From: an uncultured Hyphomicrobiales bacterium
Lineage (GTDB): Bacteria > Pseudomonadota > Alphaproteobacteria > Rhizobiales > Beijerinckiaceae
Reading direction: 5' to 3'
Assembly: GCA_903847605.1 (NCBI GenBank)
Contig: CAINED010000076.1
Span: 124,001 to 188,000, forward strand
DNA length: 64,000 nt
In this document: positions 42,575-52,203 of the stretch, piece after piece
How the letters are laid out: every line of letters starts with the position of its first letter
How positions within the stretch are numbered: the stretch's first letter is position 1
Made by a program: the position numbers and the translations under genes
Notes under the pieces: model-generated
The model's input: only the letters and a program-made list of their open reading frames with translations
Told to the model about the DNA's origin: nothing
Database searches by the model: none

Positions 42575-44200
42575 TTAACCGCGGACTTTTGGAAACTGGA
42601 TAAAGCCCCAGGGGCTCGGCACTTCGCCGATGGGCACTTCGATGATGACGGGCTCCTTGCCCGCAACGGCGCGCTCCAGCACCGGGCGAAGCTCTTCCGG
42701 CGAGCGCACGCGATGGCCGCGTATGCCAAAGGAATCGGCCAGTTTCAGGAAGTCAGGATTGACGAGGTCGCTGGCGATGACACGATTGCCGTGTTCCTCC
42801 TGCTGCATTCGCCTGACATTGCCGAAGGCGCTGTCGTTGAACACGATGAAAACAGGCGCCAGGTGGTGCCGCACGGCCGTGGAGAATTCCTGGATCTGGT
42901 ACATGAATCCGCCATCGCCTGAAATGACGACGACCGGCGTATCGCCCACGGCATCCTTGGCGCCCAGCGCGGTGGAGACGCCCCAGCCCAGCGTGCCCTG
43001 ATAACCCGAATTCAGGAAGGTGCGCGGCTTGTAGACGGGATAGGTGATGCGCGAGACGTAACCCACCTGGGTGAGATCGTCGATGAGGATGCCGTTTTCC
43101 GGCAGAACGTCGCGGATCACGCGCAGATATGAGAGCTGCGGCTCGAGACCGCTGGTCCACTTGTTGAACCAGGCTTTGTGATCGAGGCTTGCCTGTATGC
43201 GCGCCTTCGCGTCGAAGTCATCGGGCTTCAGGATGCCCAGCAGCGCCTGCAGCACAGCCTTCGAGTCCGCGAGAATGGAAACCTCCGGTTGCTTGAAGCG
43301 CGTCATCTCTTCCGGATCGAGATCGATGCGGATGAGCTTGAGATTCTCGTCGCTGCCCCAGGCCTGCAACGGCAGGCTGACGCGCGAGCCGATGCCGATC
43401 ACGAGGTCGGCGGTCTTCCACAGTTCGTGTGCGGCGGCCTGCGTATGCGACAGCGGATGGCGCGCGTCGAGAATGCCGCGTCCCGTGCGATGACCGATGA
43501 CGGGTATGCCCGTGAGTTCCGCGAACTGGCGTATTTCGTCGGCCGCATGGATCGCGCCTGTGCCGGCAAATATGAGCGGACGCTTTGCGGCCTTGATCAT
43601 GTCCGCCGCGCGCTCGACATCGGCAGGCAGCGCGACCGGCGGAGCATCCGGCGACAGCGGCGCGACGGGCGTCACATCGGCCTTTTTCTGAAGGATGTCG
43701 GCGGGCAGTTCGATGCCGACCGGGCGGCCACGGCCAGACGCCAGCTGCCGGAAGGCTTCGGCCACCTTTTGCGGCGCCTGCGCGGGCGTCTCGACCCGCT
43801 CGGCCCATTTCGTCAGCTGTTTCAGGATCGAAAGCTGGTCAGGGATTTCATGCAGCAGCCCCCAGCCTTGGCCGATGCCGGCCGAAGGCAGCTGTCCCGC
43901 CAGCGCGACGACAGGCGCGTTCAGCGCATAGGCCGTGCAGAGCGCCGCGCAGGAGTTCAGAAAGCCCGGACCGGGAACGACCGAATAAGCGGCAGGCTTG
44001 CCGGTCGCGAGCGCCGCGCCGAGGGCCATATAGCCTGCGCCCTGCTCGTGCCGGGTATGGACCGGACGCATTGCGCCATGGGTGTCGAAGATCGCGTTGA
44101 AGAGATGATCGCTCTGGACGCCGGGCAGGCAGTAGAGCGTGTTCACCCCATGCGCCAGCAAACTGCCGACGACAGCGTCGCCTCCGGACATCACAGCCAT
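42575..44200 (-). CDS. thiamine diphosphate-dependent enzyme (acetolactate synthase / benzoylformate decarboxylase superfamily)
   Basis: A 541-residue ThDP enzyme in the usual three-domain order. The N-terminal domain has the catalytic glutamate E52 in HTRHEQGAGYMALG, the middle domain includes ADMIKAAKRPLIFAGTGA, and the C-terminal ThDP/Mg motif is GDGGFMYQIQEFSTA ending FNDSAFGN. Sequence features fit an ALS-like 2-oxoacid decarboxylase or carboligase without the FAD-specific cues being decisive. It is the first gene of the operon with the amidohydrolase and Rieske protein. GGGAG lies upstream of the ATG. The substrate is unknown. Confidence 0.88.
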   Translation of the reverse strand: MAVMSGGDAVVGSLLAHGVNTLYCLPGVQSDHLFNAIFDTHGAMRPVHTRHEQGAGYMALGAALATGKPAAYSVVPGPGFLNSCAALCTAYALNAPVVALAGQLPSAGIGQGWGLLHEIPDQLSILKQLTKWAERVETPAQAPQKVAEAFRQLASGRGRPVGIELPADILQKKADVTPVAPLSPDAPPVALPADVERAADMIKAAKRPLIFAGTGAIHAADEIRQFAELTGIPVIGHRTGRGILDARHPLSHTQAAAHELWKTADLVIGIGSRVSLPLQAWGSDENLKLIRIDLDPEEMTRFKQPEVSILADSKAVLQALLGILKPDDFDAKARIQASLDHKAWFNKWTSGLEPQLSYLRVIRDVLPENGILIDDLTQVGYVSRITYPVYKPRTFLNSGYQGTLGWGVSTALGAKDAVGDTPVVVISGDGGFMYQIQEFSTAVRHHLAPVFIVFNDSAFGNVRRMQQEEHGNRVIASDLVNPDFLKLADSFGIRGHRVRSPEELRPVLERAVAGKEPVIIEVPIGEVPSPWGFIQFPKVRG

Positions 44201-44269
44201 GCGTCTCGCTCCCGATGGAATTTCGGGGCATCTTTATAGACGCGGGACGCTATGTCGAGTGCTGCGAGC

Positions 44270-44294
44270 GGACCGCAGACCTCGCCCGCGGTCC
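44270..44294. other. short inverted repeat between RTX3 and the ThDP gene
   Basis: A 7-bp stem (ggaccgc with gcggtcc) in the 130-base gap upstream of the ThDP gene and downstream of RTX3. There is no T-run, so it is a weak terminator at best. Confidence 0.35.
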
Positions 44295-44330
44295 AAAGCT
44301 CTGAGCCATTTTGTCACGCCGTAGTCGCGT

Positions 44331-47300
44331 TTAGGCGACGATGTTGATGTCGGTGAACACGAGATCGGGCGTGCCCGCCGCGAAGGTTGCGATGAGGCGA
44401 GCGCCGCCGCCTGCATTGCCGTTCGAGTCAAAGGTCAATTCGCGTGTCGCCGTATTGTAGATGAAACGGTCGTCCGCATCGCCCGCAAGCCCCGTCGCAT
44501 TGGCGACGAAGAGGTTCGGGTTGAACAGGCCGACGAAGGCCGACAGGCCCCCGCCGAAAGCGGCTGCCGACACTTCGAGGTGATCGACCGTCGAAACGAA
44601 GTCGGTGATGAAATCGAGATGCGAGGCAGACGATTGCAGCACGAACGTATCCTGCGAATCGGCGCCGCCGGTCAGTTCGTCGATGCCGAGACCGCCGATG
44701 ATGCGATCGAATCCCGCGCCGCCGTTGATCGTGTCGTTGCCCGAGCCGCCGTCGATCGTGTCGCCGCCGTCGCCACCGTTCAACACGTCGCGGAAGGCCG
44801 AGCCAGTGATCGTATCGACGTTCCCTCCGCCATTGACCGTCACGATGTCGGTTCCGTTCGTCCATGCGGACAGCACCAGCGTCGACAGATTGATATTTGC
44901 CGAAGCGGCCGTACCTCGGATCACCAGTTCGTTCACCCCTGCATCTCCAACGAAGCGCCCGATCCCTCCTGCGAGGATATGATTGCTGGAGTATGTGGCC
45001 GTCTGCGTTCCCACAGTATTCGTGAAGGAGAAGAGTTCGACGCCGGAGATGCTCATGTTGCTGTAGTCGACGGCGCCGGCTGCGTCCTGGCGTATTTTGT
45101 CCTGCGTGCCGATGCCGCCATCGACATTGTCGAACGTATTATCGAGAATGACCTGGCTGCCGTTCGTGTAGAGGAACGTGTCGTTGCCATCGCCGCCAAT
45201 GAGAATATCTGCGCCGTCGCCGCCGAAGATCGTGTCGTCGCCGGCAAGTCCATCGATCGTCTCGCGGCCGCTCGAGCCGGTGATGGCGTTCGCCGTGGCG
45301 GACCCCGTCAGGTGGATTTGGCCCAGCACGCCAGACACATCGACTCCGCTCAAATCGACAGACCCACCGGAAATATTGAGGACGTTTGTTCCTGCCCCCA
45401 CCATCTCGATGACGTTGATTCCGCTCGCTGCAAAGTGCGTGTTGGTCGTATTGACCGTGAGGCCGCTGTTGCTGTCGATCCGCAATTGCTCGAAACCGCT
45501 GATGGTCGCTGTCGTGAGATCGATGGCGCCGCCGCCGGCGGATATGAATGTCAGCCTGTCGGCTGTTCCGGCGCCGCCGGATAAAATCTGCCCGGCGCCG
45601 AAATGGGCGGTATCCTGAATCTGCACGGTATCGTTGCCGATGCCGCCGTCGAAATTATCGATGCCCTCGCTGGAGCGCAGAATATCGTCGCCATCGCCGC
45701 CATTGAGCGTTTCGCGCTGTTGCGAACCCGTTATGGTGTCATTGCCGACCGAGCCATTGAGCGTGATAGTGTCGTTGGCCGACCAGTTCGTGAACGTCCC
45801 TCCAAAATTGAATGTTCCCGGCGCATCCATGTTGAAAACGAGATTGTTGATTTGGACGTTGCCGTCGAAAATCAACGGTCGGTCGAAATCGTCGAAGATG
45901 GCGGTTTGTGCGGCGGTTCCGGCAAACTCGAAGGCTTCGATGGTTTCGATCGTACCCAGCGTGTAGTCGACCGTTCCATTGGCGATCTGCCGGATCGTGT
46001 CGGTGCTCGCGTCAACGCCGCCGTTGATCGACTCTCCCGCAACGAAATCGCCCGCATTGATGATGAAGACATCGGTGCCCGTGCCGCCAGTTAATATGTC
46101 GGCGGCCGCACCGCCGGTGATCGTGTCGTTCCCATCACCACCGGAAATCGTATCGGCTCCGTTGCCACCGTCGATGATGTCATTGCCTCCGTTCGCAAGC
46201 ACCACGTCGTTGCCATCGCCGGCCTCGATCGTGTCATTCGTCGTGCTGGCCCCAAGTCCCATCTCAAATCTGTCGCCAAAGGCGGAGCCCGTCAGGGTCG
46301 CATTTCCACCCACCGCGCTGGCGAGCGCATTGACGAAAAGGAGATCGGCGCCATCGGTCCAGTTCGTCAGCCCGAGCGCTGCGAGCGAGAGATCGCCGCC
46401 CTGATAAAGAATTTGAACGGTGTCATTGCCGGCGTTTCCTACGAAGGAGCCGATGCGCGATGCGCCTGCGCCGACCTGGGATTGAAGAAAATCGGCGTGT
46501 TGCTCCAGCGAGGAAGCGCCGCCGAACTCATAGGTCTCGATGGAGTCGAAGGTAGAAAACGTCATGTCCGAAGTGCCGACCGTTCCTCCGCCGGCAAAAT
46601 TCTGAATGATGGTATCGGTTTCGCTACCGCCGTTGAACTGGTCTCCTGACTGGCCAGCGTTGACGGAAGTCAGGGTATCGTTGCGGTTGCCGAGCAGGAA
46701 TCGATCATTGCCGCCGCCACCGTTGAGCACATCGACGCCGAGGCCGCCCGTGAGCGTATCGTTGCCGAGATCGCCGTTGATCGTGTCGTTTCGGCTGGAA
46801 CCGACGATGGTATTGTCAGCGGTCGTGCCGTTTTGCGTGATCGAATCCGTTCCACCCCACGAACCGAATGTGACGCCGGACAGATTCGAATTACCGGCGA
46901 CGATGAGCGAAGTGCCGCCGGTGCTGGTGACGAAATTGACCTTGCCCGAACCGAAATGGCTCGAGCCCATGGTGACGGTCTTAGCGCCGCCGGTAAAACT
47001 GAGTTTTTCGAAACCGATGTGATTGTTGTTCAGTGCGAACGTGCCCGAACCCTGCAACTCCAGAATATCGAATGTACCGGCGCCCAGATTGATCTGGGCC
47101 GTCGCAAGATGTGCGGCATTGGCGACGACGATCTTGTCGTTACCATTGCCGGACGAGAGCACGTCGCTGCCGCCGCTCGTCGTCATCAGATCGCTGGCGT
47201 TCGAACCCGTGAATACATCCGCGCCGGATGTACCGCCGTTGAATTCGATGCGATCCGCTTGGCGCAGCGTGACACCGACAAGTTCGTTGCTCGTGAAATT

Positions 47301-48935
47301 CGTGACATTCAATGTGGACAGATTGACGGTTCCGCCACTGGTGACCTGAATAACGTCATCTCCGGCATCGCCGGCAACATTGACAATCGCTAACAATTGC
47401 GCTGCTGAAAGCCGCGCCGTCTGGATTGTCGTATCTCCGCCGCCGAATTCGAAACGGTCGATTCCGGCGATCGTGGCAACCGAAAAATCTTCTGCTGTAC
47501 CCGTCGTGATTGCAAAGAGGATCCGGTCGTTGGCTCCGGTTCCTGCATCGATTGCGTCGCTGGATCCCTGCCCGACGCGCGACTGATTGTTGTAAACAAA
47601 AGTATCGTTACCCGCGCCGCCATTCAGAGCGTCGTTTCCAGTGCCACCAGAAATCGTGTCATCGCCATCGAGGCCGTTGATTGTATTACCAGCGCTTCCG
47701 GGGGCAGCCAGTAAATCATTGCCGGTCGAACCATTCAGTGTGAAACTATCGATCCCGTTGACGACCGCAGTCGACAGATCGATGGAGCCGCCAGAAATAA
47801 CCACCGTATCGGTCGTGGTGTTTGCATTTCCGCCCGACGCCCGGTTGAATGCGTTGATAGCGCCCGCGCCGACCTGGTCTGCGTCTAGCGTGACAGTGCG
47901 CACGACATTGCTGAGACCGGTGAATTGCAGCCTGTCAATACCTGCCAGTCCCGCCGTGGTCAGATCGTAATTGCCGGCCGAATTTACCTCGATCGTATCG
48001 GTTCCCGTGTCCGGCTCGACCAGGCTGCTGCCAAGGAAAATGAATCCGCCAGTATGTCCTGCGTTCTGTAGCCTGAAAGTGTCATGGCCAAGACCACCGG
48101 CAATAACGTCCGTTCCGCCTGAGGACAGGATGAGATCGTCGGCGTCAGATCCGATATAGCTTTCGCCACCTGCCGCCGTTCCGCCTGAGATGACGAAGCG
48201 GTCGTTGCCGCTCGTTCCGAAACCGTTGACGACGAGATCGGCGAGGCTGATCGCACCACCGGCCATGACGACTTCAACTTCGTCGTTGCCGATGCTGCCG
48301 TTGACCGTGGCTATGGAGCCGCCGCCGGAAAAGAGCTGCGCCTCGTTGAACTTGACACTGTGGCCGCCGACGCCATCGAAATTCAACTGCTCGATCCCGG
48401 TGATGGTAGCAGTGGTGAAATCGACCTGCGTTCCGCTCGCCGACACCCTGATAGCGTCGGCCGTGCCGGAATCCCCGGCGGAGGTGCCGCCGTGTATCTC
48501 CTCGCCCGCGACCAGCTCCGAGGCCGCGCCATAGACGAAGGTGTCGTTGCCGCCGCCGCCCGCCAGACGGTCGAGACCGCCTCCGCCGCGAATGACGTCG
48601 TTGCCGTTACCGGCGCTGACCGTGTCGGCGACGCTCGAGCCGGTGATCGTATCGCTCGCGCTCGTACCGGTGATCGTCACCGTGTCGGTGCCCAGCCAGT
48701 TGACGAATTGCCAGCTGGAAGCGTCGAAATTCGACGCTCCCGTTACCGCGACGATGTTGCGGCCGATACTCCCGGTGAATGTGACATTGGTCGCAATCTG
48801 CGCGCCGTTGAATTGCGTCGCCGCGAAGGTCGCGGTCGCCGTGGTGCCGAGGCCGTTGGTGTAATTGATGTTGGTGACGTTGCTCAAAACCGTCGAGCGG
48901 AAATCGGTTGTCGCTGCTACTGTCAGGGTGGTCAC
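44331..48935 (-). CDS. RTX3: giant calcium-binding RTX repeat protein
   Basis: A 1534-residue Asp/Gly/Thr-rich protein with GTG start at 48935 (GGAGA 6 bases upstream). RTX nonapeptide blocks (GGGGLDRLAGGGGNDTFVYG) alternate with a repeated segment of about 100-130 residues of the type GIExLxFxG ... GGSIDLSTAVVNGIDSFTLNGS. The C-terminus (FITDFVSTVDHLEVSAAAF ... FTDINIVA) has the same plan as RTX1 and RTX2, although the rest is not alignable with them at a glance. There is no N-terminal signal peptide; type I secretion is inferred. No enzymatic domain was recognised. Confidence 0.88.
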   Translation of the reverse strand: MTTLTVAATTDFRSTVLSNVTNINYTNGLGTTATATFAATQFNGAQIATNVTFTGSIGRNIVAVTGASNFDASSWQFVNWLGTDTVTITGTSASDTITGSSVADTVSAGNGNDVIRGGGGLDRLAGGGGNDTFVYGAASELVAGEEIHGGTSAGDSGTADAIRVSASGTQVDFTTATITGIEQLNFDGVGGHSVKFNEAQLFSGGGSIATVNGSIGNDEVEVVMAGGAISLADLVVNGFGTSGNDRFVISGGTAAGGESYIGSDADDLILSSGGTDVIAGGLGHDTFRLQNAGHTGGFIFLGSSLVEPDTGTDTIEVNSAGNYDLTTAGLAGIDRLQFTGLSNVVRTVTLDADQVGAGAINAFNRASGGNANTTTDTVVISGGSIDLSTAVVNGIDSFTLNGSTGNDLLAAPGSAGNTINGLDGDDTISGGTGNDALNGGAGNDTFVYNNQSRVGQGSSDAIDAGTGANDRILFAITTGTAEDFSVATIAGIDRFEFGGGDTTIQTARLSAAQLLAIVNVAGDAGDDVIQVTSGGTVNLSTLNVTNFTSNELVGVTLRQADRIEFNGGTSGADVFTGSNASDLMTTSGGSDVLSSGNGNDKIVVANAAHLATAQINLGAGTFDILELQGSGTFALNNNHIGFEKLSFTGGAKTVTMGSSHFGSGKVNFVTSTGGTSLIVAGNSNLSGVTFGSWGGTDSITQNGTTADNTIVGSSRNDTINGDLGNDTLTGGLGVDVLNGGGGNDRFLLGNRNDTLTSVNAGQSGDQFNGGSETDTIIQNFAGGGTVGTSDMTFSTFDSIETYEFGGASSLEQHADFLQSQVGAGASRIGSFVGNAGNDTVQILYQGGDLSLAALGLTNWTDGADLLFVNALASAVGGNATLTGSAFGDRFEMGLGASTTNDTIEAGDGNDVVLANGGNDIIDGGNGADTISGGDGNDTITGGAAADILTGGTGTDVFIINAGDFVAGESINGGVDASTDTIRQIANGTVDYTLGTIETIEAFEFAGTAAQTAIFDDFDRPLIFDGNVQINNLVFNMDAPGTFNFGGTFTNWSANDTITLNGSVGNDTITGSQQRETLNGGDGDDILRSSEGIDNFDGGIGNDTVQIQDTAHFGAGQILSGGAGTADRLTFISAGGGAIDLTTATISGFEQLRIDSNSGLTVNTTNTHFAASGINVIEMVGAGTNVLNISGGSVDLSGVDVSGVLGQIHLTGSATANAITGSSGRETIDGLAGDDTIFGGDGADILIGGDGNDTFLYTNGSQVILDNTFDNVDGGIGTQDKIRQDAAGAVDYSNMSISGVELFSFTNTVGTQTATYSSNHILAGGIGRFVGDAGVNELVIRGTAASANINLSTLVLSAWTNGTDIVTVNGGGNVDTITGSAFRDVLNGGDGGDTIDGGSGNDTINGGAGFDRIIGGLGIDELTGGADSQDTFVLQSSASHLDFITDFVSTVDHLEVSAAAFGGGLSAFVGLFNPNLFVANATGLAGDADDRFIYNTATRELTFDSNGNAGGGARLIATFAAGTPDLVFTDINIVA

Positions 48936-49186
48936 GGGCGTTCTCCAACCAATTGTGGCAGCTTAGCCTTTCATAGATGGGACGCTCTGAAAAGCGCTGC
49001 GGGCCTGCCATCGGGACTGTCAACCTGAGCTAACGATCTGGGTCGGAAGCCGGTTGGCGGATTGCCCTGTCTATGCAGACGGCGGCGGCCCGGCTGTTCC
49101 CGGGGGAACAGCCGGCGCATCGATCCTGCCGTGGGCTGGACATTGGCGGCCTGCCGGTGCTGTTCTGGCACAAACGGGAGGATAAA
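48936..49186. other. divergent intergenic region of RTX3 and the SDR gene
   Basis: About 250 bases without a credible gene. It contains the strong hairpin at 49090-49115. Confidence 0.5.
49090..49115. promoter_or_regulatory. perfect 11-bp stem-loop upstream of the SDR gene
   Basis: Arms 49090-49100 and 49105-49115 pair perfectly around a 4-base loop. No T-run follows on either strand. It lies in the divergent promoter region, so it could be an operator or an RNA element in the SDR leader. Confidence 0.45.
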
Positions 49187-49993
49187 ATGTTCGAGAACAT
49201 GTTTCGCATGGACGGCAAGGTCGCCGTCGTCACCGGCGCGGCTTTCGGCATCGGCCGGTCCTTCGCCATCGGCCTCGCCGAATACGGCGCCCATGTCGTC
49301 TGCCTCGACCGCAACCGCGAGCGCCTCGACGAGACCGTCGGGCTGATCCGCCAGTCGCGCAACAGCGCGGAGGCCATCGTCGGCGATGTCGCAGACGAGA
49401 AGTCGGTCGCCGCCAACTGGGCGGAAATCGCCGCCGCTCACAAGCGCATCGATATTCTCATCAACAATGCGGGCATCGCGACGAAGGTCGTGCGCACCCA
49501 TGAATTCGACATCGAGGACTGGGACCGGCTGATGGCAATCAACCTGCGCGGCGTATTTCTCACGACGCAGCAGGCGCTGAAGCTGATGCTGCCCGGGCCG
49601 GGCTCGATCATCAATATCGCGTCGATAGCGGGGCTTTTGGGCTACTGGCCGGGTTTTCCGGCGCTTGGCATCAATTATTCGACGTCGAAGGCCGGCGTCG
49701 TCGGCTTTACCAAGCAGGTAGCGGCCGAATATGCGAAGGAGCATATCCGCGTGAACGCCATCGCCCCGGGCTGGCACGGCGGCACCGATCTCGGCGCCGC
49801 CAGGCGCTCATCGCTGACGCCGGACGATATCGCCCGTTTCGAAAAGTCGATTGGCGACCGCATTCCCATGGGCCATCGCGCAAAGCCCGACGATCTCGTG
49901 GGTCTTGCGGTCTATCTCGCCTCGGACGCGTCGCATTATGTCACGGGACAGGTGATCGCCCATGACGGCGGCTGGAGTGAAATCGTCGCGTGA
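49187..49993 (+). CDS. short-chain dehydrogenase/reductase (SDR)
   Basis: A 268-residue classical SDR using NAD(P)H. Cofactor motif TGAAFGIG (residues 16-23), the NNAG motif in ILINNAGIAT, catalytic Ser in NIASIAG, and Y164-x3-K168 in NYSTSKAG are present. The end SHYVTGQVIAHDGGW is typical of the family. An acidic residue (CLDRN) at the end of the second strand suggests NAD(H) preference. ATG at 49187 has CGGGAGG upstream; a longer frame from 49073 covers the hairpin region and was rejected. It probably oxidises an alcohol or dihydrodiol intermediate of the nearby pathway, which is an inference. Confidence 0.92.
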   Translation: MFENMFRMDGKVAVVTGAAFGIGRSFAIGLAEYGAHVVCLDRNRERLDETVGLIRQSRNSAEAIVGDVADEKSVAANWAEIAAAHKRIDILINNAGIATKVVRTHEFDIEDWDRLMAINLRGVFLTTQQALKLMLPGPGSIINIASIAGLLGYWPGFPALGINYSTSKAGVVGFTKQVAAEYAKEHIRVNAIAPGWHGGTDLGAARRSSLTPDDIARFEKSIGDRIPMGHRAKPDDLVGLAVYLASDASHYVTGQVIAHDGGWSEIVA

Positions 49994-50020
49994 ATGCGGT
50001 GATTTCCTCGCAAGGCGGAA

Positions 50021-50965
50021 TTAAAGATCCAGAACCAGCCGCGCGCTTTTCGAGCCCGAGCAGCAGATCATCATGGTCTTCGATGCCTGCCGCTCGGACT
50101 CGGTGAGGATGTTGTCGCGATGATCGGGCGTGCCTGACACGACCACGGTTTCGCACGCGCCGCAGACGCCTTCCTCGCAGGAGTAGGTCATGTCGACGCC
50201 TGCTTCGCGCAGAACCTGCAGGATGGTCTTGCCCTCGGGTATCGCGAATTCGCGCCCGCTCTTCTGGAGCTGGATGACATAGCCGCCCTCGGTGGCGGCG
50301 GCTTCCTTCGCGGTGAAATATTCGATGTGCATCTGGCCGGGCGCCAGATCCTTCGTCGCCGCCTCGTAGGCGGCGAGCATCGGCGTCGGGCCGCAGCAGT
50401 AGAAATGCGAGCCCGTCGGCGCGCTGGCGACGATGGCCTTCATGTCCAGAAACTTGCCGTTGGCCTCGTCGTCGAAGTGGACGGTGACTTCCGGCCGCTT
50501 CGACAATTCGTCGAGGAATGCCGCCTCGCTGCGCGTGCGGCAAGAATAGTACATCGTGAAGGGCAGGCCCTTCGCGATGAGGCGCTGCGCCATGCAGCGG
50601 ATCGGCGTGACGCCGATGCCGCCGGCGATCAGCACCGTATGCGGCGCGGCAAGTTCGAGCGGGAAATTGTTGCGGGGACCGCCGATCTTCACGATCTGCC
50701 CGACCTTGAGATGGTCGTGAATGTAGATCGAGCCGCCGCGGCTGCCGCGGTCACGCTTGATGCCGACGATGTAGCGGTCGCCCTCGCCCTCGGTCGTGGT
50801 CAGCGAATACTGCCGCATCATGCCGTTGGGCAGGTGGATATCGATGTGCGCGCCGGGCTCGACGGGTGGCAGCGCCCCGCCCTCGGGACGGCGGAATTCG
50901 AACGTGTGCGTATCCTGCGCGGCATAGGCGATGGCCGTGAGGCGCAGGTTCATGGTGTCGGACAA
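50021..50965 (-). CDS. phthalate dioxygenase reductase-like (PDR/VanB family) oxidoreductase
   Basis: A 314-residue reductase in the order FAD/FMN domain, NAD domain, C-terminal plant-type [2Fe-2S] domain. Flavin binding is marked by RQYSLTT, NAD by IAGGIGVTPIRCMA, and the cluster by CEEGVCGAC with a final cysteine in MMICC. This is the domain order of phthalate dioxygenase and vanillate demethylase reductases, the usual partner of alpha-only Rieske oxygenases such as the one at 24074. It is therefore an alternative electron donor to the ferredoxin-plus-reductase route. It converges with the SDR gene and is divergent from the CmcJ gene. Confidence 0.92.
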   Translation of the reverse strand: MSDTMNLRLTAIAYAAQDTHTFEFRRPEGGALPPVEPGAHIDIHLPNGMMRQYSLTTTEGEGDRYIVGIKRDRGSRGGSIYIHDHLKVGQIVKIGGPRNNFPLELAAPHTVLIAGGIGVTPIRCMAQRLIAKGLPFTMYYSCRTRSEAAFLDELSKRPEVTVHFDDEANGKFLDMKAIVASAPTGSHFYCCGPTPMLAAYEAATKDLAPGQMHIEYFTAKEAAATEGGYVIQLQKSGREFAIPEGKTILQVLREAGVDMTYSCEEGVCGACETVVVSGTPDHRDNILTESERQASKTMMICCSGSKSARLVLDL

Positions 50966-51175
50966 GCCGGTCTCTCCCCGAGGGCGAAGTCCGGTCTCGC
51001 GAGACCGGCGCTGGTCGATTTCCCCCGTCTCATAAAGTCCGGGGCAGGGCGGGGCAAGCGTTTCGGAACCGGCCGGCCCGGCGCTTCAGGGGCGAAACGG
51101 CGGGGGCCGAGCAGCCGGGTTGGGAATGGCGTCGCGCCGGATTAGGATGGCTGCAGCAATCCTTGGGAGTCCGCC

Positions 51176-52000
51176 ATGAGCGCCATTGCCGAACCCGCCG
51201 TCGTTGAAGCCACTTTGTCCTTCTGCGTCGACACCGGCGTCAAACCGGTGTCGCAGACCTTCGGGCCCGGCTCCACCGTCCATAACTATCAAGGCAATTA
51301 CGAAGAGAAGATCGTTCCGATTGTCGATGCGCGGCCATCGAACAGTTCGCTCTCCATCGACCGCGAGGGATTTCACCTCGTCCGGCACGAAACCGCCATG
51401 CGCGACTTCTACGACGAGGAAGAAGTGCGCTCGGTCTATTATCGCGAACTCGACGCTCTCGTGAAACGCGAAACCGGCTGTACGCGCACCATCGTCTTCG
51501 ATCACACCCGCCGGTCCGGCGACGAGGATACGCGCGAGAATCTGAAAATTCGCGGCCCCGTGCGCATGGTGCATAACGATTACACCGACCGGTCGGGCCC
51601 GCAGCGGCTGCGCGATCTCGTGCCGGACGAGGCGGAAGCGCTCTTGAAACATCGTCTGCAGGTGATCCAGGTCTGGCGCGCCATCAGAGGGCCGATCCTG
51701 CGCGATCCGCTGGCCATGTGCGATGCGCAGTCGATGTCGCCGCAGGATTTCATCGCTGCCGAGCGGCGCTTTCCCGACCGTGTAGGCGAAATCTATCACA
51801 TCGCTCATAATCCGAGGCAGCGCTGGATGTATTTCCCGCACATGACGCGCGAGGAAGCCATCGTCTTCAAGTGCTACGATTCCGATAAAAGCGTCGCGCG
51901 CTTTACCGCCCACGGCGCTTTCGACGATCCGACCAGCGCGCCCGATGCGCCGCCGCGCGAAAGCATGGAAGCGCGGATATTGGCGATTTTCGCGCCGTGA
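51176..52000 (+). CDS. CmcJ/NvfI-family (AsaB/GA4 desaturase-like) oxidoreductase
   Basis: A 274-residue protein of the CmcJ/NvfI family. Typical family segments are DGFHLV-like EGFHLVRHETAMRDFYDEEE, TIVFDHTRRSG, RMVHNDYTDRSGPQR, VWRAIRGPILRDPLAMCDA and the C-terminal RWMYFPHMTREEAIVFKCYD with SVARFTAHGAFDDP. Members include the cephamycin protein CmcJ and fungal Fe(II)/2-oxoglutarate-related enzymes. Conserved His and Asp in VHNDY and the later AHGAF are likely metal ligands. The role in this bacterium is unknown, but it lies among oxidative catabolic genes. Confidence 0.85.
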   Translation: MSAIAEPAVVEATLSFCVDTGVKPVSQTFGPGSTVHNYQGNYEEKIVPIVDARPSNSSLSIDREGFHLVRHETAMRDFYDEEEVRSVYYRELDALVKRETGCTRTIVFDHTRRSGDEDTRENLKIRGPVRMVHNDYTDRSGPQRLRDLVPDEAEALLKHRLQVIQVWRAIRGPILRDPLAMCDAQSMSPQDFIAAERRFPDRVGEIYHIAHNPRQRWMYFPHMTREEAIVFKCYDSDKSVARFTAHGAFDDPTSAPDAPPRESMEARILAIFAP

Positions 52001-52011
52001 ACGATAGCCGA

Positions 52012-52189
52012 CCCTCGTGTTTCGAGACGCGAAGCTCTACTTCGCTCCTCAGCATGAGGGTCTGGTTTGCTCCTCAGCCCTCATGCTGAGGAGCGTGCCA
52101 CTCAAATCCGGCTTGCCGGATTTGGGCCCTCAAGAATGTCGATATCGGGCAAGCCCGATATCGATTGCAGGCGTCTCGAAGCACGAGGG
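52012..52189. repeat. complex intergenic palindrome with nested hairpins
   Basis: A 178-bp non-coding block whose ends are inverted (ccctcgtg ... cacgaggg, with tcgagacg and cgtctcga inside). It holds three further perfect palindromes: ctcctcagcatgaggg with ccctcatgctgaggag, aaatccggcttgccggattt, and gatatcgggcaagcccgatatc. Blocks of this type are widespread between genes in Rhizobiales. It fills the gap between the converging CmcJ and MetE-like genes. Confidence 0.8.
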
Positions 52190-52203
52190 CTGCTGCGCAA
52201 ACC

